NCBI GenBank assembly: GCA_937974295.1
Contig: CALBWN010000024.1
Coordinates: 1-33,872, forward strand
Length of the DNA stretch: 33,872 nt
Reading direction: 5' to 3'
Origin: an uncultured Candidatus Saccharibacteria bacterium
GTDB taxonomy: Bacteria; Patescibacteriota; Saccharimonadia; Saccharimonadales; Saccharimonadaceae
In this document: one piece after another, positions 23,365-32,253 of the stretch
How positions within the stretch are numbered: position 1 is the stretch's first letter
How the letters are laid out: every line of letters starts with the position of its first letter
The notes under the pieces: generated by a model
The model's database searches: none
The model's input: only the letters and a program-made list of their open reading frames with translations
Told to the model about the DNA's origin: nothing
Position numbers and translations under genes: made by a program

Positions 23365-23916
23365 ATGATTCTTTTGTTTGGCCCAACTGGTGCCGGTAAG
23401 AGTATGCAAGGGCAGATGCTGGCAGTACGCCAGGGGTGGAAGTGGCTCTCGACGGGTGAGATGCTGCGCCAGAGCACCGACCCAGCGGTGATTGCTACCC
23501 TTAAGGCGGGTGAACTGGTGAGCGACAAGCTGACCTACCAAGTCTTCGACCACGCGGTGCAAGAGGCGTATCGCAAGCATTACCAAAATATTATTGTTGA
23601 TGGATTCCCGCGCACCAAAGAGCAGGCTGCGTGGCTCGATGACCACCTGGCGCGCACCGGTGATAATATCGACCTCGTGGTGGTGCTGGAAGTGCCGGAG
23701 CAAGAAATCATGCGCCGCTTGGCCAAGCGAGGCCGAATGGAGGATACACCCGAGACGATTGCGCGCCGCATGGCCATCTACCGCCAAAAGATGTACCCAG
23801 TGCTTGGTATCTTTGCTGAGGCTGGAGTGAAGATCATTCACCTCGACGGGACTGGCACCGCGGGCGAAGTGCACGACCGGATTTATGACGAGGTAATGCA
23901 CGCATGGCCCAACTAA
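23365..23916 (+). CDS. adk: adenylate kinase
   Basis: The enzyme interconverts ATP plus AMP and two ADP. P-loop GPTGAGKS is at 6-13, DGFPRT at 79-84 and the LID remnant RGRMEDTPETIARRM at about 126-140. The LID is the short form without zinc cysteines. At 183 aa it is slightly short. AAGGAGG before ATG is the best ribosome binding site in the window. It overlaps map by 13 nt, the adk-map order often seen beside ribosomal protein genes, but here detached from them. Confidence 0.92.
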   Translation: MILLFGPTGAGKSMQGQMLAVRQGWKWLSTGEMLRQSTDPAVIATLKAGELVSDKLTYQVFDHAVQEAYRKHYQNIIVDGFPRTKEQAAWLDDHLARTGDNIDLVVVLEVPEQEIMRRLAKRGRMEDTPETIARRMAIYRQKMYPVLGIFAEAGVKIIHLDGTGTAGEVHDRIYDEVMHAWPN

Positions 23917-24674
23917 TTACTGGTATCAAGACACCTGAGCAGCTCGAGGCGATGCGCGAAGGAGGCAAGCGCTTGGCGCAGATCTTTGCCGATATCCGCC
24001 AGTTTGTCCATGCCGGGGTAAGTGAGAAGCAGATCGATGCCTTTACGGCCGAGCGGATTGCTGCCTATGGTGCTGAGCCAACCTACAAGACCTCAGAGGT
24101 GAACTTCCCTGGGGTGATTTGTATTAGCACCAACGAAGCGATCGTCCACGGCGTACCAAGCGATTATATTTTGCAGCGGGGTGATGTCGTTAGTTTCGAT
24201 CTCGTTATTACCTACCGCGGGATGAAGACAGATAGCGCCTTTACTATGGTAGTGGATGACGCACCCACTGGGGCTATTAAGCACCTACTCCACACTACCG
24301 AGCGCAGTCTCTATGCTGGCATTGACGCGATCAAAGGGCCAGTCCGGACGGGCGATATTGGCGCAGCGGTGGAAGCAGTACTACAAAAGGGCCACCTTGG
24401 GATTATCCGCGAGCTGGTGGGGCACGGCGTGGGCCTCGAGATGCACATGCCGCCCGACGTGCCCAACTATGGCCGCAAAGGCACTGGTCCGCTACTCCAA
24501 CCTGGCGATACCATTGCCATCGAGCCGATGGCTACCCTCGGTGGTAGCGCTATCTACAGTGACACTGCTGGCGATGGCTGGACAATCTACAGCCGCGACG
24601 GCAGCCTGGCCGCCCACTTCGAGCACACCGTCCTCATCACTGAGACAGGGGCGGAGATTATGACGAAGCTGTAG
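23904..24674 (+). CDS. map: methionine aminopeptidase
   Basis: It removes the initiator methionine. All five metal ligands of type I enzymes are present: Asp99, Asp110, His174, Glu207 and Glu240. The substrate-site His82 (VHGVPS) is also present. At 256 aa it is the minimal type I length, with no N-terminal zinc finger. The start overlaps adk. With fmt and def elsewhere in the window, the whole N-terminal methionine pathway is present. Confidence 0.95.
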   Translation: MAQLITGIKTPEQLEAMREGGKRLAQIFADIRQFVHAGVSEKQIDAFTAERIAAYGAEPTYKTSEVNFPGVICISTNEAIVHGVPSDYILQRGDVVSFDLVITYRGMKTDSAFTMVVDDAPTGAIKHLLHTTERSLYAGIDAIKGPVRTGDIGAAVEAVLQKGHLGIIRELVGHGVGLEMHMPPDVPNYGRKGTGPLLQPGDTIAIEPMATLGGSAIYSDTAGDGWTIYSRDGSLAAHFEHTVLITETGAEIMTKL

Positions 24675-24707
24675 AGTGTTGATTTACCAACACAGCACCA
24701 GGTTTAG

Positions 24708-24740
24708 AAACTCGTCAGGATAATGAATGACGAGTTTATG
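24708..24740 (+). terminator. rho-independent terminator of adk-map
   Basis: AAACTCGTC pairs with GACGAGTTT over a 12-nt loop. A smaller GTGTTG/CAACAC hairpin (24676-24693) precedes it. Confidence 0.7.
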
Positions 24741-24747
24741 CTATACT
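24739..24747 (+). promoter_or_regulatory. extended -10 promoter of the 24782 gene
   Basis: TGC-TATACT (hexamer 24742-24747), immediately after the terminator; leader of about 27 nt with AGAGG. Confidence 0.6.
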
Positions 24748-24781
24748 AAGCATACATTAAAGAAACTACAGAGGTATAGAT

Positions 24782-25324
24782 ATGGCGACAGACAAGACAA
24801 CGACACCAACACCGCGCACAGTAAAGATGTGGTTTGATGTAGGAAAAGTCAACACAGAATGTTCGCTCTTTATCGATGGCTTAGATGATAGTGAGTATCT
24901 TGTATACGTGCCGTTTACAACAGCGTACGATACGTATAACCTCACATTTGCAAGTGATATGCATCGCCTGTTTGCTAGAGACATTCAATCGTCTTGGTCT
25001 CCGTATGGCTTTGCGGCAGGGACATTTGAGCTTATGCAGTGGTATATTCAGATCGCCTTTCGTCCGATCGATAGAACTGTAGATGGAAGCAACTCTCCCT
25101 CAGTGGTCTATATGACGGTTGTTGGCGATGGGATTAAGCCTGGTGGTGTCTGGGATGTACCAGTCGATCGCAACCAGGTATACCAAGAATATTGCCGCGC
25201 TTTTTGTAAGTTCTATAATGAAAAGCATAAGGAACTAGCAGATGTCATTCAGTTTGGCGAAGACGATTTTGTTATGTGGACTAATGAACATCTAGATGGA
25301 TATCTAGAAAGACACCGTAGCTAA
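24782..25324 (+). CDS. hypothetical protein, 180 aa
   Basis: No family recognised. The protein is acidic and rich in Tyr, Phe and Trp, with no signal peptide or membrane segment. The middle (FELMQWYIQIAFRPIDR, then VVYMTVVGDG) looks like a beta-rich domain. The C-terminal part is helical (YQEYCRAFCKFYNEKHKELA). AGAGGTATAG precedes ATG. The codon use is more A/T-rich than that of the flanking map and ftsA. It is a single gene. Confidence 0.7.
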   Translation: MATDKTTTPTPRTVKMWFDVGKVNTECSLFIDGLDDSEYLVYVPFTTAYDTYNLTFASDMHRLFARDIQSSWSPYGFAAGTFELMQWYIQIAFRPIDRTVDGSNSPSVVYMTVVGDGIKPGGVWDVPVDRNQVYQEYCRAFCKFYNEKHKELADVIQFGEDDFVMWTNEHLDGYLERHRS

Positions 25325-25355
25325 ATTTCAAAACTCTCGCTTTCTTCCGCCTATA

Positions 25356-25385
25356 TTGTACAAGACACAGCATAACCTGTATAAT
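25356..25385 (+). promoter_or_regulatory. ftsA promoter, leaderless start
   Basis: TTGTAC (25356-25361), 18 bp, TATAAT (25380-25385), then exactly 6 nt before ATG at 25392. Confidence 0.7.
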
Positions 25386-25391
25386 GGTACT

Positions 25392-26630
25392 ATGCATGAA
25401 AATTCTCAATACGCAGTAGGAATAGATGTCGGGACGACGACGATTCGATGCGTGGTGGGGCATATGAATCCAGAGACAGGCACGCCGACGATTGTTGGCG
25501 TAGGGCAGGCACCGAACAGTGGTATGCGCAAGGGTATGGTGGTCAATCTCAGTGGCCCAGCCCGCACGATCGACGAAGCGCTGGGCGAGGCCGAGCGGAT
25601 GAGTGGCTATGAAGTCAACAGTGCGACGGTGAGTGTCAATGGTGCGCACATTACCAGTACTCGTGCCACTGGGATGATTGCCGTGGGCACGATCGATCAC
25701 GAAATTAATGATGATGATGTGGCACGCATCGAAGAAGTTGCGACAACAGGCAAAGTACAGGCCAACCGTGAGATCCTCGAGGTCGTGCCGCATAGTTATA
25801 CACTTGATGGCCAAGCGGGCATCAAAGACCCGCTGGGCATGACGGGCACGCGGCTGGAGATTGACGCCAATGTCGTCTCGGCTTTAGCACCCTATGTGGC
25901 AAATTTGCAAAAAGCGGTGGAGATGGCGACCGTTCACCCGCATGCCATTACACCAGCGGTATTGGGGGCGGCTAAGGCTGTGCTAAATGAGCGGCAGATC
26001 GAAAGCGGTGTGGCAGTGGTTGACCTTGGTGGAGCAACGACCAGTGTGGCAGTCTTTGAAGAGGGGGACCTGCAGTACGTTGGCGTCATCCCAATGGGTA
26101 GTGTGAATGTGACAAATGACCTCGCTATTGGTCTCAAAACTGACCCTGATGTCGCAGAATTGGTCAAGGTCAAGCATGCTGCGGCTGGCATCAAGGCAAG
26201 CGATGCGGTGGCTAAGGTGCGGCGCGATAAGGAATCGTACGAGTTTGCTACGGAGGAGATTGACGAGATTGTTGATGCCCGGCTGGAGGAGATTTTCGAG
26301 GCAGTACAGAAGGAGCTCAAGAAGGCAGGCCGCGCTGGCAAGCTGCCCAGTGGTGTTGTGCTGACTGGTGGCATGGCTCAGATGCGTGGCATGGCGAGCT
26401 ATGCCAGGGAACAGCTGGGAGTAGCCGCTCGGGTAGGCCGACCAACTGGCTTTACGAGCGGGGTGGCTGACCAGATAGAAAAGCCGCAGTTCGCCACTGC
26501 AGTCGGCCTGATGCTCGCCGATAGCGAAGGTGATCAGCAATCCACCCAGGCCTATACCAACAGCGGTACAGCACACGCCAAAGGTGCAATTAGCTGGTTA
26601 CGTCGGCTGCTGGGAGGGCTCAAGGCCTAG
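25392..26630 (+). CDS. ftsA: cell division protein FtsA
   Basis: This actin-like ATPase tethers FtsZ to the membrane. Phosphate-1 motif GIDVGTTTIRCVVG lies near residues 10-23, the SHS2 (1C) domain at about 85-160, GVAVVDLGGATTSVAVF near 207 and the adenosine motif VVLTGGMAQMRGM near 323. The C-terminus ISWLRRLLGGLKA is a typical amphipathic membrane-targeting helix. At 412 aa it is a normal length. ftsZ follows after 72 nt. Confidence 0.95.
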   Translation: MHENSQYAVGIDVGTTTIRCVVGHMNPETGTPTIVGVGQAPNSGMRKGMVVNLSGPARTIDEALGEAERMSGYEVNSATVSVNGAHITSTRATGMIAVGTIDHEINDDDVARIEEVATTGKVQANREILEVVPHSYTLDGQAGIKDPLGMTGTRLEIDANVVSALAPYVANLQKAVEMATVHPHAITPAVLGAAKAVLNERQIESGVAVVDLGGATTSVAVFEEGDLQYVGVIPMGSVNVTNDLAIGLKTDPDVAELVKVKHAAAGIKASDAVAKVRRDKESYEFATEEIDEIVDARLEEIFEAVQKELKKAGRAGKLPSGVVLTGGMAQMRGMASYAREQLGVAARVGRPTGFTSGVADQIEKPQFATAVGLMLADSEGDQQSTQAYTNSGTAHAKGAISWLRRLLGGLKA

Positions 26631-26702
26631 AATCATGCCGATGAGGATGATATACTAAATGGTAATGGTAAAGTTGATAGTTGCACAAGGGGAGAAACGT
26701 GA

Positions 26703-27884
26703 ATGCCGGAAGTAAAACCAAGCGAGATCCAAACCTTTGCTAGTATCAAAGTCGTTGGCGTCGGTGGCGCTGGCGGGTCTGCTGTCAATCGAATGAAAGA
26801 CGCCGGCCTGGCTGGTGTGCAGTTCATTGCAATGAACACCGATGCTCAGGCGCTGCATAATTCGCAAGCTGATATTAAGATTCATCTTGGGCACAACACC
26901 ACCAATGGTCTTGGTGCTGGTGCTGACCCCAGTGTGGGTGAGGCTGCGGCCCGTGAGTCGCTCGACGAGATCCGGCAGGCACTTGAGGGGGCAGATATGA
27001 TCTTCGTGACGATTGGTGCTGGTGGTGGTACAGGCTCGGGGGCTGGCCACGTGGTAGCAGAAGTGGCGCGCGACCTTGGCATTCTTTGTGTGGGTGTGGC
27101 CACCAAGCCCTTTACCTTTGAGGGCGAGAAGCGGCGCATCAATGCCGAGTGGGCTATCAAGCAGTTGGGGCGGCAAGTCGATACGCTCATCACTATCCCC
27201 AACGATCGCTTACTTGACACAATTGACCGCCGGACGCCACTACTTGAGACCTTCAAGATTGCCGATGATGTGCTGCGCCAGGGTGTGCAGGGGATATCGG
27301 AGCTGATTACTGAGCATGGATTGATTAACCTCGACTTTGCTGACGTTAAGGCAATTATGAGCAGTGCTGGTAGTGCACTGATGGGGATCGGCCGGGCGAG
27401 TGGCGAAGACAGAGCCCAGATGGCTGCCCAGCAGGCAATTGATTCACCACTGATCGAGGTGTCGATCAACGGTGCCAAGGGTGTACTCTTCAATGTGACG
27501 GGTGGCTACGATATGAGTATGGCCGAGATTCAAGAAGCAGCCGAGATTATCACTGGTGCGGTGTCGTCCGATGCCAACATTATCTTTGGTGCGACGCTCA
27601 AGCCCGAGCTGGAGGATGAGTTGATTATTACCGTTATCGCGACTGGCTTTGATAGTGATTCGTTCTTTGATGACGACGAGCCAGGCGATGCCGAAGATGA
27701 CGAAGAGTCGGCCGAGACGGTTGACGAAGCGGTCGATAGTGTCGATATGGCGATCGACCCCGAGGCGGCTGCTCACTTTGCCCAGGAGAATGAGACGAAC
27801 ATTTGGGATCAATCGATGGATGACGATGAGGATGACACCCCGGCCTTCTTGCGCCGACGCCGCAAAAAGGAGGCGGACGCGTGA
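26703..27884 (+). CDS. ftsZ: cell division protein FtsZ
   Basis: This tubulin-like GTPase forms the division ring. The N-terminal GVGGAGGSAVNRM (19-31) and the GTP signature GGGTGSGAG (107-115) are intact. An acidic linker (about 320-375) leads to the conserved tail TPAFLRRRR, the binding site for FtsA and partners. GGGGAG precedes ATG. A possible -10 (TATACT, 26651-26656) suggests some transcription independent of ftsA. It overlaps nrdR by 4 nt (GTGA). Confidence 0.97.
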   Translation: MPEVKPSEIQTFASIKVVGVGGAGGSAVNRMKDAGLAGVQFIAMNTDAQALHNSQADIKIHLGHNTTNGLGAGADPSVGEAAARESLDEIRQALEGADMIFVTIGAGGGTGSGAGHVVAEVARDLGILCVGVATKPFTFEGEKRRINAEWAIKQLGRQVDTLITIPNDRLLDTIDRRTPLLETFKIADDVLRQGVQGISELITEHGLINLDFADVKAIMSSAGSALMGIGRASGEDRAQMAAQQAIDSPLIEVSINGAKGVLFNVTGGYDMSMAEIQEAAEIITGAVSSDANIIFGATLKPELEDELIITVIATGFDSDSFFDDDEPGDAEDDEESAETVDEAVDSVDMAIDPEAAAHFAQENETNIWDQSMDDDEDDTPAFLRRRRKKEADA

Positions 27885-28351
27885 CAACTCACCGCGACAA
27901 GATTGGCAACAGCCGCGTGTTAGAATCGCGTGAGTCGGCCGATGGTGTGACGATTCGCCGCCGCCGCGAGACCCCTGATGGGCACCGCTTTACCACCTAT
28001 GAGCGGATCGAATACCCAACGATTGCAGTGCTCAAGCGAACGGGCTCGCGTGAGCTCTTTGATCGAGCGAAGCTTCGCGCTTCGGTGCGCCGCTCGGTTG
28101 GTAAGTTCTTCAAATCGGAGCTAGAGCTGGAGGCAATTATTGATGCCGTGGAAGATCGGATCCACGATGCGGGCGAGAATGAGATTGAGTCACGCGTGAT
28201 TGGCGGCTTCGTGCTCGATGAGCTCGCCGCGCGCAATGAAGTAGCGTATGTGCGCTTTGCGAGCGTGTTTTATAAATTTAAGACGCTGGACGATTTCGTC
28301 AAGATATTAGAGCAGCGTCGGAGTGCGAAGCAGCAAGAAAAACAGAGGTAG
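27881..28351 (+). CDS. nrdR: NrdR-like ATP-cone protein lacking the zinc ribbon cysteines
   Basis: NrdR normally represses ribonucleotide reductase genes through an N-terminal zinc ribbon and an ATP cone. Here RRRRE (26-30), RFTTYERIE (36-44) and the ATP cone through VAYVRFASVFYKF align to the family without gaps. The four zinc cysteines expected at 3, 6, 31 and 34 are Thr, Asp, Thr and Gly. The nucleotide-sensing cone thus persists while the metal site is lost. The GTG start overlaps ftsZ by 4 nt, so it is coupled to division genes. Whether it still binds DNA is unknown. Confidence 0.88.
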   Translation: MTTHRDKIGNSRVLESRESADGVTIRRRRETPDGHRFTTYERIEYPTIAVLKRTGSRELFDRAKLRASVRRSVGKFFKSELELEAIIDAVEDRIHDAGENEIESRVIGGFVLDELAARNEVAYVRFASVFYKFKTLDDFVKILEQRRSAKQQEKQR

Positions 28352-28356
28352 AACTT

Positions 28357-28617
28357 ATGCGCGTCCTCATCATTTACCGGACAGAAAGCGACTATGCACG
28401 CCGCGTCTTCGATTATCTGCGTGACTTTAGCCGGCGTACAGGTCATGCCATTGAGGAATTTGACCCAGATACACGTGAGGGGCAATCACTCTGCCGCACG
28501 TACGACATTGTAGAGTACCCCACCATCCTTGCCTTGGCGGATAACGGCCAGGTGCTGGGTATGTGGCGCGGCTTGCCGCTGCCAACTATCGACGAAGTGG
28601 GGTACTATGCCCGCTAA
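28357..28617 (+). CDS. thioredoxin-like protein without CxxC
   Basis: The 86-aa protein has a glutaredoxin/thioredoxin outline: beta strand VLIIYRTESDYARRV at the start and YDIVEYPTILALADNGQ (49-65), containing the cis-proline of the fold. The CxxC active site is missing: the place after the first strand reads RTESDYAR. The only cysteine, at 46, is not in a redox motif. It cannot be a standard disulfide exchanger, but it overlaps the VKOR gene by 11 nt and may act as its partner or scaffold. The start lies 5 nt after the nrdR stop, with AGAGG upstream. Confidence 0.78.
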   Translation: MRVLIIYRTESDYARRVFDYLRDFSRRTGHAIEEFDPDTREGQSLCRTYDIVEYPTILALADNGQVLGMWRGLPLPTIDEVGYYAR

Positions 28618-29251
28618 AACACCCAAAGCACACACCACGACTACTGTTGTGGCGGACGATACAAGCCCCACACCATGGCTCCGTCGCCCTGGCATGGCGG
28701 CCTTACTGGCAGCGGCTCTGGGTAGCGGCCTGGGGCTGCTCGCATCTTTTGTTCTCTCGTTTGAGACACTGCATTTGGCGCAGCACCCAGGTGGGGCACT
28801 TAATTGTGACGTCAATGCCGTGCTGAGCTGCTCTACAGTGGCGCAGCATTGGTCGGCAACGGTGTTTGGCTTCCCCAACAGTTTCGTTGGTATGATGGCC
28901 ATGCCAGTGATGATAACGGTGGTGGTGGCACTATTGGCTGGGGCACGCCTGCCGCGCTGGTTTGTGCGGAGTGCCTGGGGCGGCGCTGTGCTGGGGGTGA
29001 TTTTTGCCCTGTGGATGTTTTATATGAGCTTCGCTGTTATTCGCGTGCTGTGCCCGTGGTGCTTGACGCTCGATGTGGGGATGCTGCTGATCTTCTTTGG
29101 GATGACGCGCTACTGCATTGAGGTCGGGGTGATTGGTGGCGCGCGCACCAAGCGCTTTGCTCGCCATGGCTACGATGTGCTGTGCGGCGTGAGTGTGCTG
29201 GTGCTGGCGGTGGCGTTGATTATTGTGAAGTTTGGTGCGGAGCTGCTGTAG
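28607..29251 (+). CDS. vitamin K epoxide reductase (VKOR) family protein
   Basis: Bacterial VKOR enzymes reoxidise disulfide-forming thioredoxins using quinones. Cys67 and Cys75 (NCDVNAVLSCSTV) and the membrane CxxC Cys149-Cys152 (CPWC) are all present. Four or five hydrophobic segments lie at about 30-52, 92-112, 124-146, 152-170 and 190-212. The start is ATG at 28607, inside the thioredoxin-like gene; the longer frame is rejected. With no fused thioredoxin domain, it needs a separate partner. A terminator follows at 29285. Confidence 0.9.
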   Translation: MPAKTPKAHTTTTVVADDTSPTPWLRRPGMAALLAAALGSGLGLLASFVLSFETLHLAQHPGGALNCDVNAVLSCSTVAQHWSATVFGFPNSFVGMMAMPVMITVVVALLAGARLPRWFVRSAWGGAVLGVIFALWMFYMSFAVIRVLCPWCLTLDVGMLLIFFGMTRYCIEVGVIGGARTKRFARHGYDVLCGVSVLVLAVALIIVKFGAELL

Positions 29252-29284
29252 GCAGAGTCGTTTTTTGCACGGTGAGATTGTCGG

Positions 29285-29309
29285 GCTTGTCAGGATTGGC
29301 AGGCTTTTT
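29285..29309 (+). terminator. rho-independent terminator of the fts-VKOR operon
   Basis: GCTTGTC pairs with GGCAGGC, two of the pairs G-U, followed by TTTTTA. Confidence 0.65.
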
Positions 29310-29831
29310 AAAATGAACGGCATCTTGTATTATTCATAGCGCTCTTTTGTCTATTCATTGGTGTAAATCATTATTTTCTCGCGCTAGCGATGCTGCGGTA
29401 TGGTGCTAGCTACCCGCTCTATCAACGCAAGTGAGGCGCTCATTAGCTTGTGCTTTGTGCTTGGTGTTATAGAAAAATAATGTGCAAAATAATGTATACT
29501 GAATTTTAACATAGCTATGAAGCTCCCCGCTGTGATACTTAAGAAAGACATGCTATATACAGGTCTTTACCATGCAGTGCAGCTCAAATAGATAATACGG
29601 TAGAAGAATAGGTGTCGTCTAGTAGCGAGCCTGCGTGTATGAATATAACTAGCGTTTCGTTCATTATGCATTATTGATAGTGAATGTGTTGGCAGGCTTA
29701 TGCGCATCGCAAATTTGCTAACAAATATGAGATAGTATGCTAATGCTGCTATGCTGTAATAGATGCATTTTGTCTGAATAGCAACCACAACACGTTCAGC
29801 GAGAGGTGAGTGGTGCTTTGTACTACATAGC

Positions 29832-29899
29832 GCAGGATTGAATGAATGAGATGGAGCATTCAGCTTGGCGGAGGTGTGAGATTGATCCTGCAGCGTGAG
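29832..29899 (-). ncRNA. structured element B, copy 3 (short form)
   Basis: Read on the minus strand: CTCACGCT (29899-29892), exactly 17 nt, CCTCCG (29874-29869), CCAA, GCTGAA (29864-29859), then CTCCATC (29856-29850). A closing stem pairs GCAGGAT with ATCCTGC (29885-29891 with 29832-29838), at nearly the same distances as in copy 1. The two internal hairpins of copies 1 and 2 are absent here. Confidence 0.5.
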
Positions 29900-31493
29900 T
29901 AAGTTTGATTTTCGTAGCCAAGCACTAAGCGTTTTTTTTGCAAAAAAATAATTCGACATGCGAGGGAGCAAAATGGCTGCTGCACAAAACGAGCAAACTG
30001 CATGGCTCCCATTGTGCTCATGATATGTGTATGGCAGCAAGGAGCTGTTGCGGCTGCGATGTGGGTGTGTGGTGTGCCACTGCTTGGGGTGGTAGCGAAG
30101 ATTTTTTGCAAAGTGGGTGAGCGAGGTGTGGTGTGATGATAAAAATATGATAAAGCTTTTGGCTTGGTAAAGGCAGAGAAGGTATTGGTTGCGATTTGCT
30201 GCAGAGAAATTTGTTGCAGCGTGAGCGCGAGGGGCGAAGCAATACGCGAAAATAATGCAAAATTACAGCACTTGATAGCAGGCATTTTTGTGAATAAAAA
30301 TGGTATGCTAAAAAATGCATTTTGGTTGCATAATGAAAGCAACAAGCCGAACGCGAAAGCTGCGGCGCATACAAGACAAAGCACGCGCCAATACCGCACA
30401 ACACAGCATCTGGGTGCGGATACTATGCGAAGTAACAGGGAGGCGTGATGGCTGGTGGCTCGCTCATATTTTTTAAAAACTCCACGCGGTGCTTATAACT
30501 AGCTACGTACTACATCGACTATGCTAAAGCTATTTGCGTCTATTTTTGCTCACCATTGAGCACAGAATATACACGCTTTTTTGCAATGAGAAAAACACAG
30601 TAAAGCAGTATATAGAAAGATTAGCTTATAGCAAAGTATCGTGCAGTGCGGCAGGCTTAGCGCTCTATATTTTGCGCTGAGCAAAAATGCGAAATAATTA
30701 AGAAACGCGCAAGCTATACAAAACAAGCGATACGCAAAATATAATGTACAAAGAATTCGAGCAGAATGACTGCACAGAAAAGTAGCTGCGTGCCAAGCAG
30801 GCACAGTTAGCGGCACTTATGCACATTGCACGCTGTATCGCTTACTGAACGTGCGAAATAGCCCACGATAGGGCGCTGTGATGCGCGAAAGCGCTGAGGA
30901 AGGGGTGTAAAAGCAAGATTGTGCCTACTAAGCGCTAGACGAGGGATCCACAGCCTCTCAGGAGGCATAAGGGGGCTTTGGTGAATTGGTTGATGCAGAT
31001 AAGCCTGCGCGCAGATATGGTGTGTAGAGTACAACATAGCTATGTTGTAAAAAATATAGTAGCGCAGAGAAAATAAATCCCGATACCGTTGTATAAAATA
31101 TAGGATATCGTTGGCGGCAAGAGGTGACGAACAAGGTGTGATATATACAACAATAACCCCCAGAGGTACACGCTCTATGTGTGTATAAAAAACAACATAC
31201 ATAGTCACAACGAAACAAATTCGAAAACAGAGGCGGTAGAGCGATGAATTCACAACGTTGTGAGTAATAATATATATTGTATATATAACAACGATTGACT
31301 TGGTGATAGCAAAAGAGAAATAACAGGGGTAAATGAAGCAATGTTGTTATAGTTATAACGTTTATACAATTATGGATAGGGGAGGGTGGTGTCTCTTTGC
31401 GTGGCGTGGGTTGGCACACAGTAATGACTTTTGGGCAGCGCTTCGCTAGTGCATCAGTAGCTTTGCGGTGAGGTTGGGACAGAGGTGGGCTTG

Positions 31494-31522
31494 TTGTATG
31501 CTGCCTATAATAATGGTATGCT
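31494..31522 (+). promoter_or_regulatory. promoter of the LiaF-like gene, leaderless start
   Basis: TTGTAT (31494-31499), 17 bp, TATGCT (31517-31522) with TGG before it, then exactly 6 nt to ATG. A TATAAT at 31506-31511 is an alternative -10 that would give an 11-nt leader. Confidence 0.65.
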
Positions 31523-31528
31523 AGCGAC

Positions 31529-32191
31529 ATGAAGAACAATACAATTTTACGGATTGGTGCTGGCGCGGCGTTTGTGGCGCTGGGCGGGATATTATTAAGC
31601 GAGAGCTTTGGCGTGCAGTTTCATTACTGGCGGGAGTTTTGGTATGGTTTGTGTGCGCTTGGGTTTATAACGGTTGGTGTGCTGACGCTGCGCAATCGCA
31701 ATTGGCTGTGGGGTGTGCTCTGGATGGTGATCGGTCTAACGATTGGCGCCCATGCATTTTTGCATATCAACATTAATATTTGGCGGATGCTTTGGCCGCT
31801 GGTGCTGATCACAATTGGCCTAGCGATTATTTTTAATCTGTCGCAGCGCCAACGCGGCAGTGCAAAAAAATCAACGGATGATAATATGGTCGCATCCTTC
31901 TCGGGCAACACGCGCAAGATAAAAGGCGAGTTTGCGGGCAACTCACTCTCAGCCGTATTTGGCGGGGTGGATCTCGACCTGCGCCAAGCCAAGATAGAGG
32001 ATGGTGCGGTGATTGATATTTTTGTTTTGTGCGGTGGCATCAATATTATTTTTCCAGACAACGTCATCGTCAAGACGCAGGTCACCAGCATCCTCGGCGG
32101 CGTAGACGACAAAACCAACGCTGCCAAGAGTGCCAAAAAGACGGTCTACATTCGCGGCGACTGCGTCCTTGGTGAGCTCGAAATTAAATAA
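31529..32191 (+). CDS. LiaF-like membrane protein
   Basis: Four membrane segments (about 8-26, 36-54, 62-80 and 87-104) are followed by a C-terminal beta-rich domain (about 120-220) with GEFAGNSLSAVFGGVDLDL, VLCGGINIIFPDN and a closing GELEIK. This is the pattern of the LiaF/YvqF C-terminal domain, which in Firmicutes modulates the response to cell-wall stress through LiaRS. No LiaR or LiaS gene is nearby, so the partner is unknown. It is a single gene ending at a strong terminator. Confidence 0.85.
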   Translation: MKNNTILRIGAGAAFVALGGILLSESFGVQFHYWREFWYGLCALGFITVGVLTLRNRNWLWGVLWMVIGLTIGAHAFLHININIWRMLWPLVLITIGLAIIFNLSQRQRGSAKKSTDDNMVASFSGNTRKIKGEFAGNSLSAVFGGVDLDLRQAKIEDGAVIDIFVLCGGINIIFPDNVIVKTQVTSILGGVDDKTNAAKSAKKTVYIRGDCVLGELEIK

Positions 32192-32214
32192 TAGAAAAAC
32201 GATACTTCGCTACA

Positions 32215-32253
32215 ACACGCTTCTTGCTAGCAACGAGAAGCGTGTTTGTTTTT
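32215..32253 (+). terminator. rho-independent terminator
   Basis: ACACGCTTCT pairs perfectly with AGAAGCGTGT, followed by a T-rich run. Confidence 0.88.

Larger units (their letters stand above)
29310..31528. other. 2.2-kb stretch without a recognisable gene
   Basis: The open frames here are short, lack ribosome binding sites, have unnatural composition and overlap on both strands, so none is called. The base composition is richer in A/T than the genes. Part of the plus strand is strongly G-biased: 30061-30120 has 26 G and 6 C. It contains element B copy 3 and small hairpins such as GCCTC/GAGGC near 30952-30965. No rRNA, tRNA, tmRNA or RNase P signature was found. It may be decayed genes or a long non-coding RNA. 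Confidence 0.5.

Noticed and set aside
29567..31539. Several minus-strand frames of 88-193 aa in the gene-free stretch
   Set aside because: They overlap each other in different frames, show no motifs and are rich in Cys, His, Tyr and Ser in the way of antisense or non-coding translation.
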